A DNA stretch of 64,000 bases from Roseateles_B sp041913905 (GTDB lineage Bacteria > Pseudomonadota > Gammaproteobacteria > Burkholderiales > Burkholderiaceae_C), in NCBI GenBank assembly GCA_041913905.1, contig JAYSEK010000028.1:10170-74169 (forward strand), read 5' to 3'. Made by a program: the position numbers and the translations under genes. The notes under the pieces were generated by a model. The model did not search any database. It had not been told where the DNA came from and saw only the letters and a program-made list of their open reading frames with translations. Numbering within the stretch: position 1 is the first letter of the stretch; the number at the start of each line of letters is the position of its first letter. Positions 10,670 to 19,759 of this stretch are shown here, one piece after another.

Positions 10670-12706
10670 GTGAACAATCCGCTGCTCAGCACCGCCCCCC
10701 TGCCCGCCTTCGCGAGCATCCGCCCCGAGCACATCCAGCCCGCGATCAGCGAATTGCTGGACGCCGCCCGCCGAGCCCAGGCCCAAGCCACCGACGAGGC
10801 CACGCCCGCGGACTTCGACACCCTGGAGCGCGTGCTCAGCACGGCCACCGAGCGCCTGTCGGTCGCCTGGGGTGCAGTCGGCCATCTGAACGCGGTGGCC
10901 AACACGCCCGAACTGCGCGAGGCCTACAACGCCATGCTGCCGGCCGTCACCGAGTTCTACACCAGCCTGGGGGCCGACGAAAAACTCTTCGCCAAGTACA
11001 AGGCCATCCAGCGCGAGCAAGGTGCGGCGCTGAACCCGGCGCGCCAGCAGGCGCTGCGCCACTGGATCCGCGACTTCGTGCTCTCCGGCGCCGACCTGCA
11101 GGGCGAGGCCAAGGCCCGTTTCGCAGCGATCCAGGAACGCGCCGCCGAACTGGGCCAAGCCTTCAGCGAGCACGTGATGGACGCCACCGACGGCTGGGCC
11201 CATTACGCCAGCCCCGAGGAAATGCGCGGCGTGCCCGAGGACGTGCTGGCCCAGACCGCCCAGGCCGCTGAAGCCGACGGCAAGCCCGGCCTGCACAAGA
11301 TCACCCTGCACTTCCCCTGCTACCTGCCGGTGATGCAGTACGCAAGCCACCGGCCGCTGCGCGAGCGCGTCTACCGCGCCTACGTCACGCGTGCCAGCGA
11401 ACTGAGCGACAAGCCCGAATGGGACAACAGCGCGCTGATGCAGGAGATGCTGGCCCTGCATCAGGAAGAGGCCCGGCTGCTGGGCTACGCCAACTATGCC
11501 GAGGTCTCGCTGGTGGCCAAGATGGCCGAGTCGCCGGCGCAGGTGATGACCTTCCTGCGCGAACTGGCCGCCAAGGCCCGTCCGTATGCGCTGCGCGACC
11601 TGGAGGCCCTGCGCGCCTTCGCCCGCGAGCAGATGGCGGCGGAGTTCCCGGACGGCCAGCTGCAGGCCTGGGACCAGGCCTATGTCTCCGAGAAGCTGAA
11701 GATGGCCCGCTACGCCTTCAGCGACCAGGAGGTGAAGCAATACCTGACCCTGCCCCGCGTGCTGGAAGGCTTGTTCAGCATCCTGGAGCGGGTCTTCGGC
11801 GTGCGCCTGATCGCCGACACGGCCGAGGTCTGGCACGAGTCCGTGCGCTTCTACCGCCTGGAGCGCCAGGGCCAGCTCATCGGCCACGTGTACATGGACC
11901 TCTACGCCCGCACTGGCAAGCGTCCTGGCGCCTGGATGGACGAGGTGCGCGGCCGCTGGCGCCGCCCCGAGGGCACGCTGCAGCTGCCGGTGGCGCACCT
12001 GGTGTGCAACTTCGCGTCACCCGTCGGGGATAAGCCGGCACTGCTGAGGCATGACGACGTCACCACCCTGTTCCACGAGGTCGGCCATGGCCTGCATCAC
12101 CTGCTGACGCGGGTCGAGGAGGCCGGCGTGTCCGGCATCTCCGGCGTGGAGTGGGACGCGGTCGAGCTGCCCAGCCAGTTCATGGAGAACTTCTGCTGGG
12201 AATGGGAGGTGCTGCAGCAGCTCTCCAGCCATGTGGACAGCGGCGAGCCGCTGCCGCGCGGCCTCTACGACAAGATGGTCGCGGCCAAGAACTATCAGGC
12301 GGGCCTGCAGACCCTGCGGCAGATCGAGTTCGCACTCTTCGACATGCGCCTGCATGCCGAGCCCGGCTCCGAGGCGCGCATCCAGCAGGTGCTGGATGAA
12401 GTCCGCGCCGAGGTCTCGGTCAACCCGCCGCCGGCCTTCAACCGCTTCCAGCACAGCTTCTCGCATATCTTTGCGGGCGGGTACTCAGCCGGTTATTACA
12501 GCTACAAGTGGGCCGAAGTGCTCTCGGCCGACGCCTGGAGTGCCTTCGAGGAAGAAGGCGTCTTCAACCCCGCCGTGGGCCGACGCTACCTGGAGAACAT
12601 CCTTGAAGTGGGCGGCTCGCGTGATGCGATGGACAACTTCAAGGCCTTCCGCGGCCGCGAGCCGAGCATCGACGCCCTGCTGCGCCACCAGGGCATGGCT
12701 GCCTGA
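10670..12706 (+). CDS. prlC: M3 family zinc oligopeptidase (oligopeptidase A type)
   Basis: Cytosolic thimet-type metallopeptidase of 678 residues that degrades short peptides. The zinc site FHEVGHGLHHLL (HExxH) lies near residue 465, with the third ligand expected in the following ENFCWEWEVL region. The C-terminal HIFAGGYSAGYYSYKWAEV motif is typical of the M3A subfamily. A TTG-initiated extension is open from 10607, but the GTG at 10670 has GGGAGA at the right distance and begins with the family N-terminus NNPLLSTAPLPAF. The gene ends just before the repeat region and assembly gap. Confidence 0.94.
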   Translation: MNNPLLSTAPLPAFASIRPEHIQPAISELLDAARRAQAQATDEATPADFDTLERVLSTATERLSVAWGAVGHLNAVANTPELREAYNAMLPAVTEFYTSLGADEKLFAKYKAIQREQGAALNPARQQALRHWIRDFVLSGADLQGEAKARFAAIQERAAELGQAFSEHVMDATDGWAHYASPEEMRGVPEDVLAQTAQAAEADGKPGLHKITLHFPCYLPVMQYASHRPLRERVYRAYVTRASELSDKPEWDNSALMQEMLALHQEEARLLGYANYAEVSLVAKMAESPAQVMTFLRELAAKARPYALRDLEALRAFAREQMAAEFPDGQLQAWDQAYVSEKLKMARYAFSDQEVKQYLTLPRVLEGLFSILERVFGVRLIADTAEVWHESVRFYRLERQGQLIGHVYMDLYARTGKRPGAWMDEVRGRWRRPEGTLQLPVAHLVCNFASPVGDKPALLRHDDVTTLFHEVGHGLHHLLTRVEEAGVSGISGVEWDAVELPSQFMENFCWEWEVLQQLSSHVDSGEPLPRGLYDKMVAAKNYQAGLQTLRQIEFALFDMRLHAEPGSEARIQQVLDEVRAEVSVNPPPAFNRFQHSFSHIFAGGYSAGYYSYKWAEVLSADAWSAFEEEGVFNPAVGRRYLENILEVGGSRDAMDNFKAFRGREPSIDALLRHQGMAA

Positions 12707-12724
12707 CATCTGCCCAGATCCGAA

Positions 12725-13071
12725 CTGCCCGACAGGGGGGCAAGAGGCGCCAGCCCCAAGAGCCGAACCGCCCGGCGCGGCTCGGCTGGCGGCTCAAAGC
12801 CGCAAGCCGTACCTTCCCAGCAGGGGGCAAGGGGCGCCAGCCCCAACGGGNNNNNNNNNNNNNNNNNNNNNNNNNNNNNNNNNNNNNNNNNNNNNNNNNN
12901 NNNNNNNNNNNNNNNNNNNNNNNNNNNNNNNNNNNNNNNNNNNNNNNNNNCCAAGCGCCGGGCCTTCCCAGCAGGGGGGGCAAGGGGCGCCAGCCCCAAC
13001 GGGCCAAGCGCCGGGCCTTCCCAGCAGGGGGGGCAAGGGGCGCCAGCCCCAACGGGCCGAGCGCCGGGCCG
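12725..13071. repeat. Tandem 53-bp G-rich repeat array spanning an assembly gap
   Basis: Two complete 53-bp units lie at 12951-13003 and 13004-13056. Each runs from CCAAGCGCCGGGCCTTCCC through GCAAGGGGCGCCAGCCCC to AACGGG. Partial or diverged copies precede the gap (about 12733-12761 and 12815-12850), and a decaying copy starts at 13057. There is no coding potential that respects the repeat, and no spacer-like sequence. The array lies between the convergent oligopeptidase and DUF192 genes. Such G-rich intergenic repeats are frequent in Burkholderiales. Confidence 0.85.
12851..12950. other. Assembly gap of 100 N
   Basis: Exactly 100 unresolved bases, the conventional length for a gap of unknown size. 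The flanks are in register with the 53-bp repeat: the unit end AACGGG lies just before the gap and the unit start CCAAGCGCCG just after. The gap is therefore probably a collapsed run of repeat units. Confidence 0.98.
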
Positions 13072-13089
13072 CCCCAAGCCGGCCCGCCT

Positions 13090-13178
13090 GGCATTGCCTG
13101 CGGCTCGAAGCCGCAGGCAATGCCGTCCCCTCGGGGGACCGCCCAGGCTCGCCCGCGTTCAGCGCGGCGAGCCTGGGC
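13090..13178. repeat. Three consecutive hairpins between convergent genes
   Basis: Three inverted repeats lie back to back. The first has 16-bp perfect arms GGCATTGCCTGCGGCT (13090-13105) and AGCCGCAGGCAATGCC (13109-13124). The second is GTCCCC (13125-13130) with GGGGAC (13134-13139). The third has 13-bp perfect arms GCCCAGGCTCGCC (13141-13153) and GGCGAGCCTGGGC (13166-13178). There is no T-tract. The cluster sits 12 bp beyond the DUF192 stop and may act as a bidirectional transcription barrier or mRNA end protector. It may belong to the same repeat class as the array before it. Confidence 0.75.
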
Positions 13179-13190
13179 GAGGGGCCCATT

Positions 13191-13538
13191 TCAACAAGCC
13201 AAGTCCAACGCCGTCCCCGGCTCCAGCCCCAGGCGGCGGGCCATGCCGGCGCGCAGCTTCAGCACCGAGCTGGCCTCCTGGCAGCGCAGGGTGCGCCAAG
13301 GCTGCACGCCGGTCACGATGCGCGCCACCGTGCCGTCGGCATTGAGAAACACCGCATCCACCGCCTGGCGCATCCACCAGGTGGACAGCGTCTTGCTCGG
13401 CGCAATCCACAAGCCATAACTCTTGGTCTGCCCATAGGTCGGCAGCGGTTCCCCGATGGGACGCCGCCACCAGGGCTGGGTCTTGTGAACGTGATAGGGC
13501 GTCGCCTGCCCATCCACATGCAGGGCAATCGTGGCCAT
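13191..13538 (-). CDS. DUF192 family protein
   Basis: Small protein of 115 residues resembling the DUF192/COG1430 family. It carries the family pattern of an N-terminal strand, a central MRQAVDAVFLNADGTVARI segment and the C-terminal SVLKLRAGMARRLGLEPGT. The frame is open much further upstream, but the ATG at 13538 follows GGAGAGATTGG. Most DUF192 proteins are exported; no convincing signal peptide is visible here. The molecular function of the family is not established. Confidence 0.8.
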   Translation of the reverse strand: MATIALHVDGQATPYHVHKTQPWWRRPIGEPLPTYGQTKSYGLWIAPSKTLSTWWMRQAVDAVFLNADGTVARIVTGVQPWRTLRCQEASSVLKLRAGMARRLGLEPGTALDLAC

Positions 13539-13760
13539 TCCAATCTCTCCTCGCTGAACCCGCGGCCAGGGCTTCTGATGAGCGCCTGTGCGGCAAGGTC
13601 TTCCTGTCCGGCAGCCCTCCTCGACTGCCACGGTCCCGCGGCCGTGCCGACGGGACAGGGAAGATAGCGTGCGCTCTCGGCGCTGTCCGTCAGCAGCCGT
13701 GAGAAGAGGTAAGGGATTGTGGACGAGATCCTGGGTATGCCTGGCCGGCCTCAGCCGCAT

Positions 13761-14465
13761 TCAGTCCAGCGCCAGGCGCTGCTGCAGGCGCCGTACCGCG
13801 GACTCATCGCGCACCGCCTGGGCGCAGGCCCGGCCCTGCTGGCAGCGCACGCCGCCCTGCCCCGGCTGCAGCACGATGCCGGGACCGGCCTCGCCGCGCG
13901 AGTGCGCCTGCACGCCCTTGCTGCTGAACGGCTCGCTGGCCGCGGCGGCGCCCTCCGGCGGTTCACGTGACTCCACCGCCACCTCCCCGCTGAGCACATG
14001 GACCTGCGTCCCCTGCCGCCCGTCGACCTCGACGAGAAACTCCGTGCCACGCACGGCGGTGACGGCGCTGGGCGTGCGCACCTGCCAGTGCCCGCCAGCC
14101 ACCGGCGTCACCTTCTGCCCCAGCAGGCCGATCTTGAGCAGGAAGCTGGCCATGCGCGGCTGCCCTGTCTCCGCCTCGAAATGCTCGACCTGCAGGCGAC
14201 TCTGTTCCGCCATCACCAGCACGGAGCCATCCGGGCAGAGCAAGCGCAGGCGGGCGCCCTTGGCCGTATGCAACTCCATGCCCACGGGCACCGCCATGCC
14301 TGCCTGTGCAGGGCCCTGCTGCGTTCCCTGCTGCCACTGTGCGCTGCCCTTGAGCGACTGGATCTCGCAGCTTGACGCGGCCCGCGTCTCGGTTGCGCTC
14401 CATACCACCAGCATGGCAAGCGTGGTCCGCATGAGCGTGAGCATGACAACAGGCATGGGACGCAT
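13761..14465 (-). CDS. Exported FecR-domain protein (first copy)
   Basis: A 234-residue protein with an N-terminal signal peptide (hydrophobic LMRTTLAMLVVW, then SATETRA). A FecR domain of the non-anchored type follows, recognisable by VRTPSAVTAVRGTEFLVEVD in the middle. In this family such domains bind or sense periplasmic partners. Here there is no cytoplasmic anti-sigma segment, so a FecR anti-sigma role is unlikely. The start at 14465 is chosen because GGAG lies six bases upstream. It is divergent from the secreted protein and caspase lipoprotein genes. It shares a long motif with the second FecR protein at 19760-20410, so the two are paralogues within one locus. Confidence 0.85.
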   Translation of the reverse strand: MRPMPVVMLTLMRTTLAMLVVWSATETRAASSCEIQSLKGSAQWQQGTQQGPAQAGMAVPVGMELHTAKGARLRLLCPDGSVLVMAEQSRLQVEHFEAETGQPRMASFLLKIGLLGQKVTPVAGGHWQVRTPSAVTAVRGTEFLVEVDGRQGTQVHVLSGEVAVESREPPEGAAAASEPFSSKGVQAHSRGEAGPGIVLQPGQGGVRCQQGRACAQAVRDESAVRRLQQRLALD

Positions 14466-14592
14466 GGACATCTCCGGCAACGGCCTGCGGCAAGTCTAGC
14501 CCTGCATCGACCGCCTGCGCAGGCCCTTGTTGCACCTTGCCGGCGTCCGCACGCCGGGCGCAGAATCGGCACATCCTGCCGGAGGTGCCCGC

Positions 14593-15363
14593 ATGAATGC
14601 TCCATCCGCATTGCGCCTGCTCCATGCCGCGCCCCTTGCGGCCCTCCTGTTGAGCCTCGGGCTGGCGCTCGCGCCACCTTCGCGGGCCCAGCAGTCGGCC
14701 AATGCGGCGCTGGACCAGTGCATACGCGGTGAACAGCGCAGCAGCGGCCTGGTCGGAGGCCTCCTGGGTGCCCTGGGCGGCCTGGGGATCCACCTGGGAC
14801 GCCGCAGCAGCGACGAGCGCGGCAACGAGCGCAGCGGCAGCGGCGTGAGCATCAGTGTTGGCGCCGGAGCAGGCGGTGCGCTGGGTCTGGCCTCGGCCTA
14901 TTTCAACGCCGTCGGCGCCTGCTTCAAAAAGCACCCGGAATGGGTGCCGGAATCGCGCCTGGAACGCGGCCAGGACTACGAAGCGCTGGTGCAAGAGACG
15001 GCGTATCGACCGGAGCAAGGCCTGCTCGCGCGCAGCACCCAGGTGGAGATGCCGGCCCAGGCGCGGCCGGAAACCGCCGTCGAGGTGCGCAGCCGCTTCA
15101 TCCTGCTGACGCCGGACGGCGCCGAGGCGCCGGTGCAGATTGAACGACGACTGTTTGCGGTGGTCGAAGGTCAGGAGAGCGCCCTGACCCTGCCGGCCCA
15201 TGCACAGGAGAAACGCGTGCTGCCGCCGGGCGAGCACCTGGACCTGGTCCGGCTGCCCATCCCCAAGGACGCGCCGCTGGGCACGGTCTACCGGCTGGAG
15301 TTCCGCATCAGCGTCGGCGAGCAGCCCGCCTCCAGCGCCCAGGCGCAGGTCCAGGTGATCTGA
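14593..15363 (+). CDS. Exported protein of unknown function
   Basis: Unrecognised 256-residue protein. A signal peptide is clear (hydrophobic stretch AALLLSLGLALAPPSRAQ, cleavage expected after about residue 32). Two glycine-rich stretches follow, LVGGLLGALGGLGIHLG and a serine/glycine run with VSISVGAGAGGALGLA. These resemble glycine-zipper membrane segments and flank a charged loop. The C-terminal half is a beta-rich region ending in a YRLEFRISVGEQ strand. GGAGG lies eight bases before the ATG. Its stop is 12 bp before the caspase lipoprotein, so the two are almost certainly cotranscribed. Confidence 0.75.
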   Translation: MNAPSALRLLHAAPLAALLLSLGLALAPPSRAQQSANAALDQCIRGEQRSSGLVGGLLGALGGLGIHLGRRSSDERGNERSGSGVSISVGAGAGGALGLASAYFNAVGACFKKHPEWVPESRLERGQDYEALVQETAYRPEQGLLARSTQVEMPAQARPETAVEVRSRFILLTPDGAEAPVQIERRLFAVVEGQESALTLPAHAQEKRVLPPGEHLDLVRLPIPKDAPLGTVYRLEFRISVGEQPASSAQAQVQVI

Positions 15364-15374
15364 GGGGGCCCGGC

Positions 15375-16610
15375 ATGCGACGCCGCGTACTGAGGCTGCT
15401 TTCCGCCGGAGCCTTGCTGCCCTTGACGGCCTGCGTCGCGCCCCAGCAGTTTCGCGGCTATGAGCGCGCCTACCAGGGCCATCAGCTCAGCGACCAGCAG
15501 CTGGCGCTGGCACAGACCCGGCTGCAGGCGGAAGGCCTGCGCGAGGCCCGACTGGAACGCGACAGCGTGGGCCGAGCCCTGCTGCGCGGCCGTTATGCCA
15601 GCGAGGAAGAGGTGGAGACCGCCTTCGTGCTGGTGCACGCCTTGCTGGGCCCGGCAGCCGTCTCGCCCTTCTACCCGACCGACATTGCCGAGCGGCGCTG
15701 GGAACGCGAGGCCGCCCTGGCGCTGCAGGCTCACGCCCAGGCCCGCCAGCGGCAGGCACCGCCCTCGCGGCGCCGCGCCCTGCTCATCGGCATCAACCAG
15801 TTCCTGGACGAACGCCACCTGCGCCCGCTGCAAGGTGAGGACGACGCCCGGCGCGTGCAGCACTACCTGGCCCGCGCCGGCTACGAGGTCACGGCCTTGC
15901 TCGGGCCGGCGGCCACGCGCCGCGCCATCGAGTCGGCCATCGCCGGCCTGGCCCAGGCCCTGGGCAGCGACGACGAGCTCTTCATCTACGTCTCCAGCCA
16001 CGGCGCCCTGCCCCTGCCCGGCCCGGCAGGCGGCGATGACCGGCACATGTCCATCGTCGCCTACGACTCCGGCGACGCATTGGGCCAGCGCAGCCGCGAC
16101 GCGGCGGAGTTCCTGCTGCGGCTGCAGCGCAGCAGCGTGCGGGACAGCCTGCTGCAGGACCTGGCCCAGCGCCCCAGCCGGCAGACCCGCGCCCTGATCG
16201 ACACCTGCTACAGCGGCGAGATGCTGCAGGCGCTGCGCCAGGATCCCATGCCGCCGGGCCTGGCCGAGCAGCGCGAGGGCATCGCCCTGCAGCCCTGGGC
16301 CGCCACGGCCCGCGCCCAGCGCTCGCGCTACACGCTGCTGACCGCCACCAGCCCCGGGGAGCTCGCGCTGGGACCGCCGCCGCAGGACGGCAGCTTCGAA
16401 AGCCCGCTGCGCAGCGGGCGCCGGCTGCGCGGCTCCTTCTTCACCCAGCTGCTGTTCGAGTGCCTGGAGCAGCGCCAGGGCCTGCTGCAGCCGGCCTTTG
16501 CCGACGCCGAACGGCTGACCGCCCAACTGGCCCGCCAGGTCAGCGCCGGCCGCCTGACGCAGACACCGCGCCTGCTCAGCACCATGGCAGCGAATCAGGA
16601 CCGCCTCTGA
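15375..16610 (+). CDS. Caspase-fold (C14-like) lipoprotein
   Basis: A 411-residue lipoprotein with a caspase-type peptidase domain. The signal peptide ends in the lipobox LTAC (Cys 20), so the protein is predicted to be membrane-anchored on the periplasmic side. Residues about 130-300 carry the fold: RRALLIGINQF, the catalytic histidine in FIYVSSHG (His 209) and the catalytic cysteine in ALIDTCYSGEM (Cys 278). Both residues of the dyad are present, so proteolytic activity is plausible. The remainder has no domain I recognise. It follows the exported glycine-rich protein by 12 bp. The opposite-strand neighbours encode FecR, CHASE2-GGDEF-EAL and CHAT proteins. Confidence 0.88.
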   Translation: MRRRVLRLLSAGALLPLTACVAPQQFRGYERAYQGHQLSDQQLALAQTRLQAEGLREARLERDSVGRALLRGRYASEEEVETAFVLVHALLGPAAVSPFYPTDIAERRWEREAALALQAHAQARQRQAPPSRRRALLIGINQFLDERHLRPLQGEDDARRVQHYLARAGYEVTALLGPAATRRAIESAIAGLAQALGSDDELFIYVSSHGALPLPGPAGGDDRHMSIVAYDSGDALGQRSRDAAEFLLRLQRSSVRDSLLQDLAQRPSRQTRALIDTCYSGEMLQALRQDPMPPGLAEQREGIALQPWAATARAQRSRYTLLTATSPGELALGPPPQDGSFESPLRSGRRLRGSFFTQLLFECLEQRQGLLQPAFADAERLTAQLARQVSAGRLTQTPRLLSTMAANQDRL

Positions 16611-16645
16611 CGGCCTCGGCTGCGCCATGAGCACTGCCGGGTCGT

Positions 16646-19600
16646 TCAGGCCTTGGCCAGCCAGGCCGTGGCCTGCGCCTCCGGCAGCGCCTTGGCGAAC
16701 AGCCAGCCCTGCCCCACCTGCACGCCAAGCTCCGCGAGCAGCGCCGCCTGCGCCTCGTCTTCCACCCCCTCGGCCAGGGTCTGCTTGCCCAGTGCCAGCG
16801 CCAGGCCCACGATGGTGCGCACGATTTCCTGCGCTTCCTGCCCGGCCGCCAGCCGCATCACGAAGCTGCGGTCCACCTTCAGCGTGTCGAAGGGGAAGCG
16901 GTGCAGGTAGGCCAGCGAGGAGTAGCCGGTGCCGAAGTCGTCGATGGACAGCTTGAAGCCCATCTGCGAGAGCATCTGCAGCAGTTCCGCGCTGCGCGTG
17001 GGATTGGCCATGGCCATGCTTTCCGTGACCTCCAGCTTGAGCTGGCGGGCCGGTACATCGCCCAGCGCTGCCAGGGTGTCGCGGGCGTCGCGCAGCAGTT
17101 CTTCCTCGCGCTCCAGCTGCACGCCGGAGACGTTGACCGCGATCTCCCCTTCGAAACCCAGGGGCGCCCATCGCCTGAGCTGCGCCGCCGCCTCCAGCAG
17201 GGTCCAGCGACCGATGGCGGCGATCTGGCCGCTGGACTCCGCCACGGGGATGAAGTCGCCCGGCATGATCAGCCCGCGTTCGGGATGCTGCCAGCGCAGC
17301 AGGGCCTCGAAGCCCAGCAGGCGGCGGTCGGCCAGCCGGATGAAGGGCTGGTAGTGCAGCTGGAACTGATCCCCCTCGTGCAGGGCACGCTCGATCTGCT
17401 CGCGCATCCAGCGCCGCGAATGCTCGACCAACTGCTCGGCGGCGTCGAAGGCATGCACGTGTCCCGGCCCCTGGGACTTGGCCCGCGCCAGGGCGGATTC
17501 GGCAGCAGCCAGCAGCTCGTCGACGTCGTTCGGCCCTTGGGCCAGATGAGCCCAGCCGACGCAGGCCTGGACTTGCACCTGCTGCACAGGCAAGGCCATG
17601 TCCTGGCTAGCGGCCTGCTCCGGTGCAGCGCCGATTTCGAAGGGCGCGGCCAACTGCTGCATGGCCCACTCCGGCCACCGGCCCTGTGGGCGTCCACCAG
17701 GCCCCAGCGGCCCGCTGAAGGCCAGACCAAATTCATCCCCCGACAGGCGCGCCACCAGCAAGCCCTGACCCTCGCCCTGCTTCAGGCGCTGGGCGAGTTG
17801 GCGCAGCACCTCGTCGCCAGCCAGTGGGCCGTGGATCTCGTTGAAGCCGCGGAACTCATCCAGACCCAGCATCAGCAGGCCCAGCTCGCGCTTGCCCATG
17901 GTCAGGCCCATCATCTGCTTCAGCTGCGCGACGAAGGCCGTACGGTTGGGCAGGCCGCTGAGGCGGTCATGCAGGGCGTCGTGGCTCAGCTGCTGCTGCA
18001 GCCGCTGCTGTTCGGTGATGTCGCTGAGCGAGCCCGCCATGCGCAGCGCCCGCCCGCTGCCGCCGGACTCGCGGATGGCCGCACCCTTGAGCAGCAGCCA
18101 GCGCTGCTGACCGCCCTGCTCGAACTGCAGCACCTGGTGCAGCTGCAGGCTGCGCCCCTGCAGATGCGCCTGGATCGCCGCCTGCAGGCTCTGCCTCGCC
18201 GCCGGCGCCAGCGGCTTGCCCAGGCTCTCCATGCCCTGGACCTCGTCGGCCGACAAGCCCAGCAGGCTCAGGCAGCGCGGCGAGAAGTAGACGCTGTCGT
18301 GCACCAGATCCCAGTCCCACAGGCCGTCGTTGGCGCCGCGCGCCGCCAGGGCGTAGCGCTGCTCGCTCTCGCGCAGGGCGCGCAAGGCCTGGCGGCGGCG
18401 CGCCTGCTCGCTCAGGCCGCGAAGGAAGATGGCGCCCAGCGAGGCCAGCACCAGGCTCATCAAGGGCAGTCCCAGGTCCAGCACATGCTGGCGCGCCAGG
18501 CTCCATTGCAGGGCCAGGGCCAGCGCCAGCAAGACCGCGGCCTGCAGCGCATAGGCCCGCCACAGGCCCAGCCGCGCCAGGCTCAGGCAGACCAGCAGCG
18601 GCAGGCCCAGCATCAGGCCCATCTCCATCACCGCGGCCAGCGGTGGATGGCGCAGCACGCGCCGGCTGAGCAGGTTGTCCACCGAGGTCGCCAGCCGTTC
18701 CACGCCGGGCAGGCCGCCGTCGAAGGGGCTGGGGAAGGCGTCGCCCGCGCCCAGGGCCGTGCTGCCCAGCAGCAGGATGCGGTCCCGCAGCCGCTCGGCC
18801 GGCACGCGGCCTTCCAGCAGATCCACGAAGCTGACCTGCTCGAAGCGGCCTGCGGGGCCGTAGTAGTTGATCCACTGGCGCGACAGCGCGTCCATGGGCA
18901 GGGTCAGGTCTTGCCACTGCACCACGTGGCCCAGCTGCGCGCGGGCCTGCGCCCAATCGAGGTCCAGCGCCGCACCGGCCAGGCGCAGGGCCAGCGAGGG
19001 GTAAAGCTCGCCCTGGTAGGCCAGCACCGGCAGGTCGAAGGGCACGGCGCCGTCCACACCACGCTGCACGCTGACATGGCCCAGCCCCGCCGCCGCCTCG
19101 GCCAGCAGCGGCAGGGGCTGGCGCAGGGTGCGCGCCTGGGGCAGCCGGCCAACGTCGCCGGCATAGCGGGTGAAGGCGCTGCGCAGTACCGCGTCCTGCG
19201 GCTCCGGCGCCTGCTCGCCGGTTTCCAGCTCGGCCGGCAAGGCGTAAGGCAGCAGCACCGCCCCGACGCGCCGCATCGCGGCGGCCAGGGCCTCGTCCTC
19301 GGCGGGATTGGCTGCGGGCGCCAGCAGCAGCGTGTCCAGCGCCAGGACGCGCGGACGGGCCTCGGCGACGCGCTCCAGCGCTTGTGCCAGCTGGGCGCGA
19401 TCCGGCACGATGCGGCCCAGCGCCTGCAGACTTCGATCATCCACGGCCAGCAGCGTGATGGGCGCCTGCGGCTGCAGCGGCCCGCGCAGCTGCAGCTGGG
19501 CGTCCAGCAGCAGGCGGTCCAGCCGCTGCAGCAGCGGCCACTGTGCGCGCTGGGACCACAGCAGCAGGCACAGCAGACCCACCAGCAGCGCCAATGCAAG

Positions 19601-19666
19601 CTGGCCGGCGAGCTGGTGCCAGCTCTGCGGCCGGACGGCGGTGTGGGAGGCGGTGTGGCGCTGCAT
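16646..19666 (-). CDS. CHASE2-PAS-GGDEF-EAL cyclic-di-GMP signalling protein
   Basis: A 1006-residue membrane protein. An N-terminal helix (about 20-37) is followed by a periplasmic CHASE2 sensor (about 45-320), a cluster of three transmembrane helices (about 345-425) and a PAS domain. Then come a GGDEF domain whose signature is SGDEF (about residue 642) and an EAL domain with FEALLRWQHPERGL (about 786) and DDFGTGYSSLAYLHRFPFDT. The EAL motifs look intact, while the altered GGDEF signature could leave that domain weak or regulatory, so phosphodiesterase activity is the better guess. It is the last gene of a CHAT-FecR-CHASE2 run on the minus strand, starting 93 bp after the FecR stop. Confidence 0.92.
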   Translation of the reverse strand: MQRHTASHTAVRPQSWHQLAGQLALALLVGLLCLLLWSQRAQWPLLQRLDRLLLDAQLQLRGPLQPQAPITLLAVDDRSLQALGRIVPDRAQLAQALERVAEARPRVLALDTLLLAPAANPAEDEALAAAMRRVGAVLLPYALPAELETGEQAPEPQDAVLRSAFTRYAGDVGRLPQARTLRQPLPLLAEAAAGLGHVSVQRGVDGAVPFDLPVLAYQGELYPSLALRLAGAALDLDWAQARAQLGHVVQWQDLTLPMDALSRQWINYYGPAGRFEQVSFVDLLEGRVPAERLRDRILLLGSTALGAGDAFPSPFDGGLPGVERLATSVDNLLSRRVLRHPPLAAVMEMGLMLGLPLLVCLSLARLGLWRAYALQAAVLLALALALQWSLARQHVLDLGLPLMSLVLASLGAIFLRGLSEQARRRQALRALRESEQRYALAARGANDGLWDWDLVHDSVYFSPRCLSLLGLSADEVQGMESLGKPLAPAARQSLQAAIQAHLQGRSLQLHQVLQFEQGGQQRWLLLKGAAIRESGGSGRALRMAGSLSDITEQQRLQQQLSHDALHDRLSGLPNRTAFVAQLKQMMGLTMGKRELGLLMLGLDEFRGFNEIHGPLAGDEVLRQLAQRLKQGEGQGLLVARLSGDEFGLAFSGPLGPGGRPQGRWPEWAMQQLAAPFEIGAAPEQAASQDMALPVQQVQVQACVGWAHLAQGPNDVDELLAAAESALARAKSQGPGHVHAFDAAEQLVEHSRRWMREQIERALHEGDQFQLHYQPFIRLADRRLLGFEALLRWQHPERGLIMPGDFIPVAESSGQIAAIGRWTLLEAAAQLRRWAPLGFEGEIAVNVSGVQLEREEELLRDARDTLAALGDVPARQLKLEVTESMAMANPTRSAELLQMLSQMGFKLSIDDFGTGYSSLAYLHRFPFDTLKVDRSFVMRLAAGQEAQEIVRTIVGLALALGKQTLAEGVEDEAQAALLAELGVQVGQGWLFAKALPEAQATAWLAKA

Positions 19667-19759
19667 GCGGTCTCCTCGGCTCTCTGGAAAATGCCGGGCG
19701 GTCCCAAGTCTTCAGATCCGCTCGGAAGGCCTGGCACGAAGCAACAGGCCTGGGGGTGC

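Noticed and set aside
8588..11998. Open frame of more than 1100 codons on the minus strand
   Set aside because: It runs antisense through the kinase, response regulator, folD and oligopeptidase genes, which are all well supported; its composition is that of an antisense shadow.
12725..13071. Possible CRISPR array in the 53-bp repeats
   Set aside because: Units are directly adjacent with no unique spacers, and no cas gene is present.
18901..18915. GGGTCAGGTCTTGCC inside the CHASE2 gene
   Set aside because: It falls in conserved-looking coding sequence (QWQDLTLP) with no sign of insertion. It may be chance, so it was not counted as a repeat copy.
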